A stretch of DNA of 39,837 nt. Source: Candidatus Jorgensenbacteria bacterium. GTDB lineage: Bacteria; Patescibacteriota; Minisyncoccia; UBA6257; GWB1-50-10. The position numbers and the translations under genes were made by a program. The DNA is taken from NCBI GenBank assembly GCA_011050075.1, contig DRGK01000017.1:1-39837 (forward strand), written 5' to 3'. The notes beneath the pieces were generated by a model, which worked only from the letters and a program-made list of their open reading frames with translations, did no database searches and was not told the DNA's origin. This document shows, piece by piece, positions 24,414-32,634 of the stretch. Numbering within the stretch: the stretch's first letter is position 1; each line of letters begins with the position of its first letter.

Positions 24414-25205
24414 ATGAGGAATAGAGCCTGCCTGTCGGACAGACAGGGATTTTCACTTATTGAGATGTTAATCTACATCAGTATCTTTGTCGCAATCTCG
24501 GCGTTTCTGGTGAGTATTTTAATTATATTTACACAGGTACATGTTCGACAGACGTCAATTAACGAGGTAAATGATCAAATTAGTTTTGTGAATAATACCG
24601 TTGAGCGTCTTGTTCGTGAGTCAAGTATTATTGATATGACGAGTAACGTAACAACTTCAACACTTACACTACGCATGGCATCTTCAACGCTTGACCCGAC
24701 AACTATTTATCTATCTGATAATATGGTGTATTTACAGGAAGGGAGTTATGATCCTATTCCGCTCACTGATTCACAGATACAGGTAAATGATTTTTCTGTC
24801 ACGAAGTACGAAAATCCAGGTGGTCATGCAATCGTGCAGGTGCATATAACGGTCAGTTACAATACGGAGAGTCAGCGTGCCAAGTACAAGAGAACGACAC
24901 GTACGGCTATCAGTCGTGTAACGGCGGCTACTTTTGATTCTAGTTTACTGCCCAATACCGGCAGTACGTACGATGTGGGAGAGTCGGGTACTGCGTGGCG
25001 GTACGGCTACTTTTCATCTGGTGTCGGTGTCGGTGCTGCGCCAGTAGCAGGTACGAGCATTAAGACTACTGATGATATTTACATCTCTACCTCGACCGCT
25101 GGCATCATTTTTACTAAGCCGGACGGTACCTGTATTAGGTTGACGTTTGATAATAGTGACAATGTCACTACTACTCCAGTCTCTGTTGGTGATTGTCTCC
25201 CATAG
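24414..25205 (+). CDS. Type IV pilin-like exported protein
   Basis: A 263-residue protein with a class III prepilin signal: a short N-terminus, then Gly-Phe-Ser-Leu-Ile-Glu-Met-Leu and a hydrophobic helix. Cleavage is expected between G12 and F13, leaving the usual Glu5. A prepilin peptidase would process it and assemble it in a type IV pilus or pseudopilus. The remainder is Ser/Thr-rich, with two Cys near the C-terminus (TCIRLTF and GDCLP), perhaps a disulfide. The leader is odd: residues 6-11 (CLSDRQ) are encoded by a palindrome at 24431-24447. I start at 24414, not at the upstream in-frame codon at 24297 inside ftsQ. No pilus assembly genes are near. Confidence 0.7.
   Translation: MRNRACLSDRQGFSLIEMLIYISIFVAISAFLVSILIIFTQVHVRQTSINEVNDQISFVNNTVERLVRESSIIDMTSNVTTSTLTLRMASSTLDPTTIYLSDNMVYLQEGSYDPIPLTDSQIQVNDFSVTKYENPGGHAIVQVHITVSYNTESQRAKYKRTTRTAISRVTAATFDSSLLPNTGSTYDVGESGTAWRYGYFSSGVGVGAAPVAGTSIKTTDDIYISTSTAGIIFTKPDGTCIRLTFDNSDNVTTTPVSVGDCLP
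24431..24447. repeat. Palindrome inside the prepilin leader
   Basis: CCTGTC-GGACA-GACAGG, with an inner CTGTC-G-GACAG alternative. It lies between the start codon and the prepilin cleavage site and is translated in frame. It resembles short GC-rich palindromes common in parcubacterial genomes. Confidence 0.55.
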
Positions 25206-25232
25206 GAGTCATTGGCATAATTTTGCAGTCTT

Positions 25233-25259
25233 GTAGCACTTGACGATGTAGAGTGCTAA
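25233..25259. promoter_or_regulatory. CIRCE operator of the hrcA operon
   Basis: An inverted repeat, GTAGCACTT-N9-GAGTGCTAA, matches the CIRCE consensus (TTAGCACTC-N9-GAGTGCTAA) in 16 of 18 arm positions. It overlaps the -35 and spacer of the hrcA promoter, so bound HrcA would block RNA polymerase. This predicts heat-inducible autoregulation of hrcA-grpE-dnaK-dnaJ. Confidence 0.9.
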
Positions 25260-25268
25260 TGTTACATT
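25240..25268 (+). promoter_or_regulatory. Promoter of the hrcA-grpE-dnaK-dnaJ operon
   Basis: TTGACG (25240-25245), 17-bp spacer, TACATT (25263-25268). The predicted start near 25275 leaves about two untranslated bases before the hrcA ATG (25277). The CIRCE element overlies it. Confidence 0.65.
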
Positions 25269-25276
25269 GATACTCA

Positions 25277-25981
25277 ATGGAAGAGCGGAGAGAGCAGATT
25301 TTTGAAGCTGCAATAGAGGATTTTATTGAAACGGGACATCCAATTACGTCCGGTAGATTGTATGAGCAGTACAATTTTGGTATTAAGCCTGCCATGATCC
25401 GCCGCGAACTTGCAGCGCTCGATAGAGACAAGTACCTTATACAAACACATCCTTCGGGGGGTAGAACACCAACCAATAAGGCGTATCGTCTATTCGTACA
25501 GTCGCTATTGCACAAGCGAACTGAGCAACGAAAAAGAAACGATAGACTTGATATGTTAATAAACGAGTTTTTTGCGCGGCATATGCAATTGTTTACTCAA
25601 GAACTCGCATCGTATCTGAATGTTCTAAGTGTTGTGTATGAACCTGAACATAAAGTTCTTCATAAAAGTGGTTTACAAGCTTTATGTCAGGCACTTGATG
25701 CAACATCAACAGAGGATATATTGCATGTCATTCGTGATTTTGAACACCTTTCGCATCGCCTTGAATCTAGCAGTGATTGGTTGGAGAATATGAATACGGT
25801 ACCACAAGTATTCGTTGGGACAAGTCCGATCACAACGAGCGGTACACTTTCTGTTATTGCAGAACAGTTCGTTATAGACGATGAACATATACTACTGCTC
25901 GCAATCGGTCCACGTCGCATGAACTATCGCAGGTCGCTCGATTTTTTCCGCTCATTTGACGAAGCGGTACACGAAATATAA
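25277..25981 (+). CDS. hrcA: Heat-shock repressor HrcA, short form
   Basis: HrcA represses chaperone operons by binding CIRCE; GroEL normally keeps it active. The N-terminal winged helix is clear (ERREQIFEAAIEDFIETGHPITSGRL, then RRELAALDRDKYLIQTHPSGGRTPTNKAYR). The C-terminal end has ILLLAIGPRRMNYRRSLDFF, matching the family's 'GPxRMxY' motif. At 234 residues it is about 100 shorter than usual HrcA, with the loss in the central effector/dimer region. The CIRCE element directly upstream supports function. Confidence 0.92.
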   Translation: MEERREQIFEAAIEDFIETGHPITSGRLYEQYNFGIKPAMIRRELAALDRDKYLIQTHPSGGRTPTNKAYRLFVQSLLHKRTEQRKRNDRLDMLINEFFARHMQLFTQELASYLNVLSVVYEPEHKVLHKSGLQALCQALDATSTEDILHVIRDFEHLSHRLESSSDWLENMNTVPQVFVGTSPITTSGTLSVIAEQFVIDDEHILLLAIGPRRMNYRRSLDFFRSFDEAVHEI

Positions 25982-25983
25982 CT

Positions 25984-26490
25984 ATGTCCGAACATAAAGA
26001 CAAAAAAGAAAAGCGCGCGCGAAAGCTGAGAGGCACAGAACTCACACGGTGCAAGAAAGAGCGCGATGAATACCTTAATGGATGGAAGCGCGCGAAAGCT
26101 GATTTCATTAACTATAAAAAAGAAGAACAGGAACGATTCGATAAAACAGCACGCGTACAAAAAGAGAAGTTAATACAAGAACTCGTAACGGTTTTAGACA
26201 GTTTTACCTTGGGCATTATGGCGAATAAAGACGATGTAATGGAGAAGCGTGGAGTAGAGCTTATTTATAACCAGTTCGTGGATACATTGAAGCGATACGG
26301 ACTGAAGAAGATACCAATCAAGGCAGGGGACATGTTTAACCCTACCAAGCATGAAGCAGTTACGGAGGTGGAGTCTAATAAGCCTGAAGGCACCATTGTA
26401 GAAGAAATTGAGTCTGGATATATACTGCACGATAAGGTACTGCGTCCCGCACGTGTAGTACTCTCAAAGGGCAAAAAAACTAAAAATTAA
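25984..26490 (+). CDS. grpE: Nucleotide exchange factor GrpE
   Basis: GrpE releases ADP from DnaK. The 168-residue protein has a long N-terminal helix (about 15-70) with the family core KRAKADFINYKKEEQER. The beta domain follows: GDMFNPTKHEAVTEVE...GTIVEEIESGYILHDKVLRPARVVLSKG. It begins 2 bases after hrcA stops. Confidence 0.95.
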   Translation: MSEHKDKKEKRARKLRGTELTRCKKERDEYLNGWKRAKADFINYKKEEQERFDKTARVQKEKLIQELVTVLDSFTLGIMANKDDVMEKRGVELIYNQFVDTLKRYGLKKIPIKAGDMFNPTKHEAVTEVESNKPEGTIVEEIESGYILHDKVLRPARVVLSKGKKTKN

Positions 26491-26518
26491 ACATTAACCA
26501 GTAACATTTGTTAAAATT

Positions 26519-28387
26519 ATGAGTAAAATTTTAGGCATTGATTTAGGCACGACCAACTCTGCGATGGCAATCATTGAAGGAGGTGAACCAAAGGTTTTGG
26601 AGAACGAAGAGGGCAATCGTACAACACCATCCGTGGTGGCACTTAATAAGTCCGGCGAGCGATTGGTTGGGCAGGTGGCAAAGCGTCAATTAGTAGTCAA
26701 TCCACACAATACTATTTTTTCGGTGAAGCGTCTCATCGGACATAAGTTTGATGATGCTGAGATTCAGGAAGATAATAAAATACTCCCGTACGAACTGCAG
26801 AAAACAGATCAGGGTGGTGTTCGGGTAAAGATGGGAGACCGTTGGTATACTCCCGAGGAGATTTCGGCGATGATTTTACAAAAAATGAAGCGAGATGCGG
26901 AAGCGAAGATTGGTGAAAAAATTACCGAAGCGGTGATAACCGTACCTGCGTATTTTGATGACAGTCAGAGACAGGCGACGAAGCAGGCTGGCGAAATAGC
27001 CGGATTTAAAGTACGTCGCATTATCAATGAACCAACTGCAGCGGCATTGGCGTATGGACTCAATAAAAAGACAAACGAACAAATTGTTGTCTATGACTTT
27101 GGCGGCGGTACCTTTGACATCTCAGTGCTTGAAGTAGGAGATGATACTGTTGAAGTAAAAGCAACAGGAGGTGATTCACATCTTGGAGGTGAGGACTTTG
27201 ATAACCGAATTATTAAGTACCTGCTCAGCGAATACAAGAAGCAGGAGGGCGTTGATTTGTCGAAAGATACGCTTGCGGTACAGCGTTTGAAAGAAGCAGC
27301 TGAACGTGCAAAGCATGAACTCTCAGTTACTCAGGAAACAGAGATTAATTTGCCGTACATTACTTCCGACGATAACGGACCTAAGCATTTCACCATGAAG
27401 CTAACGCGCGCGAAGCTTGAAGATTTAGTAAAGGATTTTGTTGACAGGTCAGTGCAAATGATTAAAGAAGCCGTCACTGCAAAACAACCGAAAGGAGCAG
27501 GTATGAAGCTTGAGGACATTGACGAAATTATCCTTGTCGGTGGTCAAACACGTATGCCCGCAATTCAGAGAGCGGTGAAAGAGTTATTTGGCAAGGAGCC
27601 GCACAAGGGTATTAATCCTGATGAGGTGGTTGCTATCGGCGCGGCAACGCAGGCCGGTATTTTGCAGGGAGATGTAAAGGATGTGTTATTGCTTGATGTT
27701 ACGCCGCTTACGCTTTCTATTGAGACGCTCGGTAGCGTTGCTACGCCAATGATTCCCAAAAACACTACTATTCCAACATCAAAGATGCAAATTTTCTCAA
27801 CTGCAGCAGATAATCAACCCTCCGTAGAGGTGCATGTATTGCAGGGTGAACGTACTATGGCGGGGGATAATAAAACGCTCGCTCGCTTTATTTTAGATGG
27901 TATTCCACCATCTCCACGAGGTGTACCACAAGTTGAGGTGACGTTTGATATTGACGCAAACGGCATACTGAACGTTTCGGCAAAAGATAAGGCGACAGGT
28001 AAAAGTCAGTCAGTTCACGTTGAAGCGACAACGAGCTTGAATAAGGAAGAAGTGGAAAACCTTAAGAACGAAGCAATGGAACACGAAGAAGAAGACAAGA
28101 AGAAGAAAGAACAGGTTGAATCAAAAAACAACGCAGAATCTCTCGTTTATGTTGCTGAGAAAACATTGAGAGAAAATGGAGATAAAATACAACCCGACTT
28201 GAAAGATGACATTGAAAAGAAAGTAAATCACCTAAAAGAGCTTTTGCAGAAAGACGATATTGTTCTTATTAACGATTCCATGAAGGAACTTTCCGAAACC
28301 CTTCAAAAGGTAGGAGAAGCGCTCTACAATGAAGATAAGGAAAAAAAGAATGTCGGAGATAACGGAGACACTACTAAAGAAAGTTAA
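26519..28387 (+). CDS. dnaK: Chaperone DnaK (Hsp70)
   Basis: Hsp70 ATPase chaperone. The N-terminal ATPase domain has [12 protein letters not shown], the [17 protein letters not shown] block, [14 protein letters not shown], and [13 protein letters not shown]. The substrate domain has [13 protein letters not shown] and [16 protein letters not shown] helical lid follows with a charged C-terminal tail ([15 protein letters not shown]). Length is 622 residues. It lies 28 bases after grpE without a recognisable Shine-Dalgarno. Confidence 0.98.
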   Translation: MSKILGIDLGTTNSAMAIIEGGEPKVLENEEGNRTTPSVVALNKSGERLVGQVAKRQLVVNPHNTIFSVKRLIGHKFDDAEIQEDNKILPYELQKTDQGGVRVKMGDRWYTPEEISAMILQKMKRDAEAKIGEKITEAVITVPAYFDDSQRQATKQAGEIAGFKVRRIINEPTAAALAYGLNKKTNEQIVVYDFGGGTFDISVLEVGDDTVEVKATGGDSHLGGEDFDNRIIKYLLSEYKKQEGVDLSKDTLAVQRLKEAAERAKHELSVTQETEINLPYITSDDNGPKHFTMKLTRAKLEDLVKDFVDRSVQMIKEAVTAKQPKGAGMKLEDIDEIILVGGQTRMPAIQRAVKELFGKEPHKGINPDEVVAIGAATQAGILQGDVKDVLLLDVTPLTLSIETLGSVATPMIPKNTTIPTSKMQIFSTAADNQPSVEVHVLQGERTMAGDNKTLARFILDGIPPSPRGVPQVEVTFDIDANGILNVSAKDKATGKSQSVHVEATTSLNKEEVENLKNEAMEHEEEDKKKKEQVESKNNAESLVYVAEKTLRENGDKIQPDLKDDIEKKVNHLKELLQKDDIVLINDSMKELSETLQKVGEALYNEDKEKKNVGDNGDTTKES

Positions 28388-29357
28388 AATTGTTGGACTT
28401 GGTGCTGCCGGTGCAGGGTTAAGCACGCTTACGTTTTTTGTCTTCAACCGATTTTTGATAACTGCTCAGTTTTCTGATTTACTGTTCAGCTCAATTTTTC
28501 TCGCACTCTACCTCGTAATACTCGCGCTACAGGTGATGCTGTTGCGGAGATTCACGTATATTGCGCCGCTTGTTGTACTCGCCGTGATAGCTCCACTCTT
28601 TATTTTCTGGTCGTACATATACCCACAGCCATCACTGTTCGTAGTAATTGGTTTTATGCTGTTTTTGCTGATGACTCTTATCGCCGTTGAGTACGGATCG
28701 CGACTTTTGCGTAATACGCTCAAGATTCATTTCTTTACGATTATGTTTCGGGTATTACCGAAGGCGCTCGCAGGAGTATTACTCTGTGTATCATTTTTAA
28801 GTTACAACCACTACGTACACCTCGGAAATTTTTCGGGTGACGTAGCCGAACGATGGTTTCAAGCGGCGCTCACAACTACAGAACCGGTAGTACATTTATG
28901 GTTTCCAACGATTACATTTGATATGTCCATAGAAGAAGCGATAGCGCATATGAGTGAAACACAACTGCGCCGTTCTAAAATTGATTTACTGCAACAGGGG
29001 ATTAATATTGATAAGCTGCCGCCGGCAGCGCGTCGTGGATTTATTGAGAATATCGAAGTTCAGTTTGAAAGCATGTTTGAACGTATTGAGGGGGGCACAC
29101 TCAGTAAGGAACAAACACTCTATTCGTTTATATACGGTGTGGTTGAACGTGAGATATTGTCATTATCACCGACGATTCAAGCACTCGGTGGCGCAGGAGT
29201 TATTCTTATGCTTTTCTTCGCGCTGCGTGGACTCGCGTTCGTGCTATATCTTCCAGCGGCAGTGGTTGCATTCCTTCTGTACAAGCTTTCAATTTTGATA
29301 GGATTTGCATATGTTACATCTGAAGACCGTAAACAAGATATAGTTGTGTTGAGTTAA
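28350..29357 (+). CDS. Unknown multi-pass membrane protein between dnaK and dnaJ
   Basis: Not recognised. The protein has 335 residues from ATG 28350, which has AAGGA about 9 bases upstream; an in-frame ATG at 28329 is the alternative. Either overlaps the 3' end of dnaK. About six hydrophobic segments lie near 14-38, 42-66, 70-88, 93-115, 127-150 and 275-325. A soluble insert of roughly 100 residues (about 165-270) contains conserved-looking acidic/basic helices ([12 protein letters not shown]-like and [12 protein letters not shown]). Its position between dnaK and dnaJ places it in the CIRCE-controlled heat-shock operon. A membrane or envelope stress role is possible but unproven. Confidence 0.75.
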   Translation: MSEITETLLKKVKIVGLGAAGAGLSTLTFFVFNRFLITAQFSDLLFSSIFLALYLVILALQVMLLRRFTYIAPLVVLAVIAPLFIFWSYIYPQPSLFVVIGFMLFLLMTLIAVEYGSRLLRNTLKIHFFTIMFRVLPKALAGVLLCVSFLSYNHYVHLGNFSGDVAERWFQAALTTTEPVVHLWFPTITFDMSIEEAIAHMSETQLRRSKIDLLQQGINIDKLPPAARRGFIENIEVQFESMFERIEGGTLSKEQTLYSFIYGVVEREILSLSPTIQALGGAGVILMLFFALRGLAFVLYLPAAVVAFLLYKLSILIGFAYVTSEDRKQDIVVLS

Positions 29358-29387
29358 TTGAAGGAGTACACTAATATTTCAATAATT

Positions 29388-30497
29388 ATGGAAAGCGATT
29401 ACTACAAAGTACTGGGGGTTTCACGAGATGCTTCAAAGGAGGAAATTAAGAAAGCGTTTAGGCGACTTGCGCACAAGTACCACCCTGACAAAAAGAGTGG
29501 TAACGAAGGGAAATTTAAAGAAGTTAATGAAGCATATCAGGTGCTCTCAGATGAAACAAAGCGCACTCAGTATGACCAATTCGGGCATGTATTTTCTGGT
29601 GCGGGTCATCAAGGAGGTGGTTTTGGTGGTTTTGATTTTGGTAATATGGGTAACGTAGAATGGAATGCTGCCGGTGACGTTGGTGATTTGAGCGATATGT
29701 TTGGAGACTTGTTTGAGCAGTTTGGATTTAGCAGACAGAAGCGACAAACGTACGTACACGGGTCGGATATAGAAATTATCCACACCATTACACTTGAGGA
29801 AGCGTTTCGTGGTGGCAAGCGTGATATTACATTCGGCACACAGGTATTCTGTAAGGGATGTGATGGTCTTGGGCACAATACGAGTGCGGGGTTTAAGAAC
29901 TGTACTGTGTGTCAGGGGAAGGGAGAAATTCGTGAACAGCGCCGCACATTTTTTGGGGAGTTTTCTCAAGTAAGGAGCTGCCCCCAGTGTTTTGGGAGAG
30001 GCGAAGTACCAAATGAGATATGTTTAAAATGTACAGGAACCGGTCGCGTAAGAGGAAAACGTTCAGTTACTATAGATTTCAATCCAGGCATTGAGAACGG
30101 GCAGATTATTAAAATTCGTGAGAAAGGTGAAGCAGGGGAGCATAGTGGTCGTGTCGGTGACTTGTACATTATTATCCAGGTTAAGTCACATGATGTTTTT
30201 GAACGCAGAAGAGCAGATCTTTTTATGACGAAGAATGTAACTGTTACACAGGCACTATTAGGAAAGCCGATCATTATTATGGGCGTGAGCGGTGAGGAGT
30301 TTTCGGTTACTATCCCCACTGGATTTAATTTCAAGGATCCTCTTGATGTTCCGAAGCATGGTATGCCAAAGTTTTCCCTCATTGCAGCGAACGAACTTTC
30401 GCGAGGCAGCCTTTATATTACATTCCATCTCGTCTTACCAAAGAAGCTTTCTAAGAAGGCAGAGGAATTATTAGAGAAACTGGACGGGGAACTATAA
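29388..30497 (+). CDS. dnaJ: Chaperone DnaJ (Hsp40)
   Basis: DnaJ delivers substrates to DnaK and stimulates its ATPase. I start at ATG 29388 ([11 protein letters not shown]). An in-frame TTG at 29358 would add ten residues before the family start. Domains in order are the J domain with HPD ([13 protein letters not shown]), a Gly/Phe-rich region (about 75-100), and four zinc-finger repeats. The repeats are [24 protein letters not shown] and CLKCTGTG. The C-terminal substrate domains complete the protein. At 369 residues it is full length, so it is a type I DnaJ. It is followed by a strong terminator. Confidence 0.97.
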   Translation: MESDYYKVLGVSRDASKEEIKKAFRRLAHKYHPDKKSGNEGKFKEVNEAYQVLSDETKRTQYDQFGHVFSGAGHQGGGFGGFDFGNMGNVEWNAAGDVGDLSDMFGDLFEQFGFSRQKRQTYVHGSDIEIIHTITLEEAFRGGKRDITFGTQVFCKGCDGLGHNTSAGFKNCTVCQGKGEIREQRRTFFGEFSQVRSCPQCFGRGEVPNEICLKCTGTGRVRGKRSVTIDFNPGIENGQIIKIREKGEAGEHSGRVGDLYIIIQVKSHDVFERRRADLFMTKNVTVTQALLGKPIIIMGVSGEEFSVTIPTGFNFKDPLDVPKHGMPKFSLIAANELSRGSLYITFHLVLPKKLSKKAEELLEKLDGEL

Positions 30498-30531
30498 AAG
30501 AACGGCTCAATTACTTTTGAGCCGTTCTTTT
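30496..30531. terminator. Bidirectional terminator between dnaJ and tig
   Basis: A perfect 15-bp stem (30496-30510 with 30517-30531, core GAACGGCTCAA/TTGAGCCGTTC) with a 6-base loop. It has A's on the left arm's outer end and T's on the right, so it functions on both strands. It overlaps the dnaJ stop and lies 3 bases from the tig stop. Confidence 0.93.
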
Positions 30532-30533
30532 AT

Positions 30534-31655
30534 TTATATTGTTTCCGCGTGTTTTTCGTTCTGATTTTCCAAGAACTGCATAACGTGTTCATTGGTTAGT
30601 AATGAGCGTACGTAGTCTGTGAGTGCCTCTATCTCTGCATCGGGATGGCGCGCACGGAGCATCTGTACATTTTGCTCAACTTCTTTAGGGTCTAGCGTAA
30701 TATCTTCTTTTTTGCCGATAGCTGTTAAGACGAGTTTCAATTTGAATTGGCGTTCAATATGGTCACGTTGTGCCCGCATAAACACTTCTTCTGTTTGGTT
30801 GGTGCGTTTGAGATACTTTTCAAGTGTCGTGTTGTTCTGCTTCAGTTCACTCATAAATCGTTCTTTGAGGATATTCATCTCATTATCAAGAACGATGTCA
30901 TGAATGGTTAGTTTTGTTGCCGCTATAAGCGCCTTGGCGAGCGCATCGCGCCTCTTTCGCTGCATCGCGATGATCTTATCTTGTTTTATAGTATCTTGTA
31001 TCTTTATCCTGAAATCTTCTACGTTCTTGAATGAGCCGAGTTTCTGTACAAGCGTGTCGGTAAGTTCAGGAAGTTCTTCATTTTCTTTTGTAGTTGAGAG
31101 TGGTTTCCCTTCGGTATCGACGAGACCGGTACCGTCTTCTTGCTTGGTTTTTACGTCTGTGGATTGTGCGTGCATGCGTATAATATCATTGATGACATTT
31201 TTTACCTCTTCGTCGGTTGCTTCCGTTTTTTCCACGGACTCCAATTTAATCGTGTCCTTAGCTACTTTTTTGTAGTTTGGTAATTTGACCTCTGGAGTGA
31301 TGCCGACACGTAAGGTAAAGCCGAGTGGATTGCCGAGAGCGAGCTTGGTAATTGTTACCTGTGGTGCACTCATTACATCAAGTTTGTGTTCGTCAACGAT
31401 TGCCGGATATGCTTTATTAAGTGCACGATTGGCTGCATCTTCCAGTATCTCTTCTTCACCGACACGTTTGAGTATCTCCTCATCGGAAGCGTGTCCTTTT
31501 CGGAATCCTGGCACCTCAATATCTTTACGCCTCGCGTCGAGTGAGCGCTTACGGTATTCTTGCATTATCTCGGTCGGTATTTCACCTTGAATATCAGCAA
31601 TCCCATCTTTACCGATATCAACTTTCACGTTTGTAAATAGTTTTTTGTTGTCCAT
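30534..31655 (-). CDS. tig: Trigger factor without PPIase domain
   Basis: Trigger factor is the ribosome-bound chaperone at the exit tunnel. The N-terminal ribosome-binding domain is present with the signature VPGFRKGHASDEE (about 49-61; the usual last Pro is lost). It also has ALNKAYPAIVDEHKL. From about 150 the sequence passes through a short linker rich in Lys/Thr/Glu straight into the helical C-terminal chaperone domain. The FKBP-type peptidyl-prolyl isomerase domain is missing. Length is 373 against about 430. It is convergent with the dnaJ operon and divergent from the protease module. Confidence 0.92.
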   Translation of the reverse strand: MDNKKLFTNVKVDIGKDGIADIQGEIPTEIMQEYRKRSLDARRKDIEVPGFRKGHASDEEILKRVGEEEILEDAANRALNKAYPAIVDEHKLDVMSAPQVTITKLALGNPLGFTLRVGITPEVKLPNYKKVAKDTIKLESVEKTEATDEEVKNVINDIIRMHAQSTDVKTKQEDGTGLVDTEGKPLSTTKENEELPELTDTLVQKLGSFKNVEDFRIKIQDTIKQDKIIAMQRKRRDALAKALIAATKLTIHDIVLDNEMNILKERFMSELKQNNTTLEKYLKRTNQTEEVFMRAQRDHIERQFKLKLVLTAIGKKEDITLDPKEVEQNVQMLRARHPDAEIEALTDYVRSLLTNEHVMQFLENQNEKHAETI

Positions 31656-31669
31656 GGTGAGTACACCAT

Positions 31670-31698
31670 AGTATAGATATAGGCGTTTCGCAAGACAA
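31670..31698 (-). promoter_or_regulatory. Promoter of tig
   Basis: On the minus strand TTGTCT (31698-31693), 17-bp spacer, TATACT (31675-31670). The predicted start near 31663 gives a leader of about 8 bases before the ATG at 31655, with no Shine-Dalgarno. Confidence 0.6.
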
Positions 31699-31711
31699 CT
31701 GTATACTTAGT

Positions 31712-31746
31712 GGGGTTGATCAAGTAGTGAATATTCGATCAACTCC
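31712..31746. promoter_or_regulatory. Inverted repeat upstream of the protease module (possible operator)
   Basis: GGGGTTGATC (31712-31721) and GATCAACTCC (31737-31746) are reverse complements except for one position, with 15 bases between. The repeat sits in the tig/protease intergenic region, just upstream of the likely -35 at 31750. This is a plausible operator; no regulator gene is adjacent. Confidence 0.4.
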
Positions 31747-31749
31747 GCA

Positions 31750-31777
31750 TTGATAATTTTTTCCATGTATGTATCAT
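31750..31777 (+). promoter_or_regulatory. Possible promoter of the FTP/metalloprotease module
   Basis: TTGATA (31750-31755), 16-bp spacer, TATCAT (31772-31777). Start near 31784 would give a ~17-base leader before the ATG at 31801. Confidence 0.5.
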
Positions 31778-31800
31778 GAAAATACAACTTAAGAATCATT

Positions 31801-32634
31801 ATGAAAATAATAATTATTTTTATTGTGGTGCTGTTTTTATCAACGGTATTTATAGTTTATGCTCAGGATGATTGTCCGATGAACGATCAATTCCTTTCTA
31901 ATGATGCACTTAGTAGTAGCATTTCGTTTTTTTCGAATCTATGGGAAAAGAGTGGTACTAGTAATCCTAGTTTTTATCCGACTTTTTCTCCCTTCTTCAT
32001 AGAAGAAGGTTTTTCTCCCGAAAGTTTTATTAACTCCGGTGGTAGTCCGGAAAAGTCAGCCTTGTGTTTTATAAAGCATTACCCAGATATTTTTAAGTTG
32101 GATAATCCAGATGAGGAATTAGAGGTAGTCCAAGTTACAGAAGATGATGTAGTAGGATATACCCACGTAAAACTTAACAGAATCTTTAAGGGGATTCCGG
32201 TGTTTGCAAGTCAGCTGATTATCCACTTTAACCAAGAAGGCCAAGTTAGTAGTTTTAATGGTAATTATCACCGTTCTTTTACTATATCCTTAGAATCAAC
32301 ACTTAGTGCTGATGAAGCAATTAAGATTGCTAAAAAAGACGCAGGTAGTCCAGCTAAAAAAGTTGCTACTGGCTTATTGATTTATCCTAAGCAACAATCT
32401 TATTTGCTCAGTTGGGGGGTAGACTATGCGCAGTCTGATGGGCCAACATTGGGATATATTATTGATGCTCATACGGGAGAAGTTCTTTTCAAGGATCCTG
32501 GGATTCGAACCGCAGGTGGTGCGTTGGCTGATAGAACTCCGCCTCTAAAAGAAAAAAGCGCTATGTATGTACTGCTTGGATTCATCGTTTTACTGATAGC
32601 CATATTCATTGGTTGGAGGGTTTTTAAAAAATGA
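31801..32634 (+). CDS. Membrane-anchored FTP/PepSY propeptide-like protein
   Basis: A 277-residue exported protein. It has a signal peptide (about 1-21, ending VYA-QDD) and an FTP-like domain (about 95-160: VGYTHVKLNRIFKGIPVFASQLIIHFN, then GQVSSFNGNYH). A PepSY-like stretch follows (about 168-230: STLSADEAIKIAKKDAG through YIIDAHTGEVLF). A C-terminal transmembrane helix with a basic end lies at about 253-272. FTP and PepSY normally form the propeptide that folds and inhibits thermolysin-type metalloproteases. Here no catalytic domain follows in the same chain. The next gene, overlapping by four bases, encodes a metalloprotease. The pair looks like a propeptide/protease system acting in trans outside the cell. 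Confidence 0.75.
   Translation: MKIIIIFIVVLFLSTVFIVYAQDDCPMNDQFLSNDALSSSISFFSNLWEKSGTSNPSFYPTFSPFFIEEGFSPESFINSGGSPEKSALCFIKHYPDIFKLDNPDEELEVVQVTEDDVVGYTHVKLNRIFKGIPVFASQLIIHFNQEGQVSSFNGNYHRSFTISLESTLSADEAIKIAKKDAGSPAKKVATGLLIYPKQQSYLLSWGVDYAQSDGPTLGYIIDAHTGEVLFKDPGIRTAGGALADRTPPLKEKSAMYVLLGFIVLLIAIFIGWRVFKK

Noticed and set aside
32498-32515. A tRNA T-arm-like sequence (GGATTCGAACC) within the FTP/PepSY gene
   Set aside because: The flanking bases do not form the five-pair stem, no cloverleaf surrounds it, and it encodes ordinary protein sequence.
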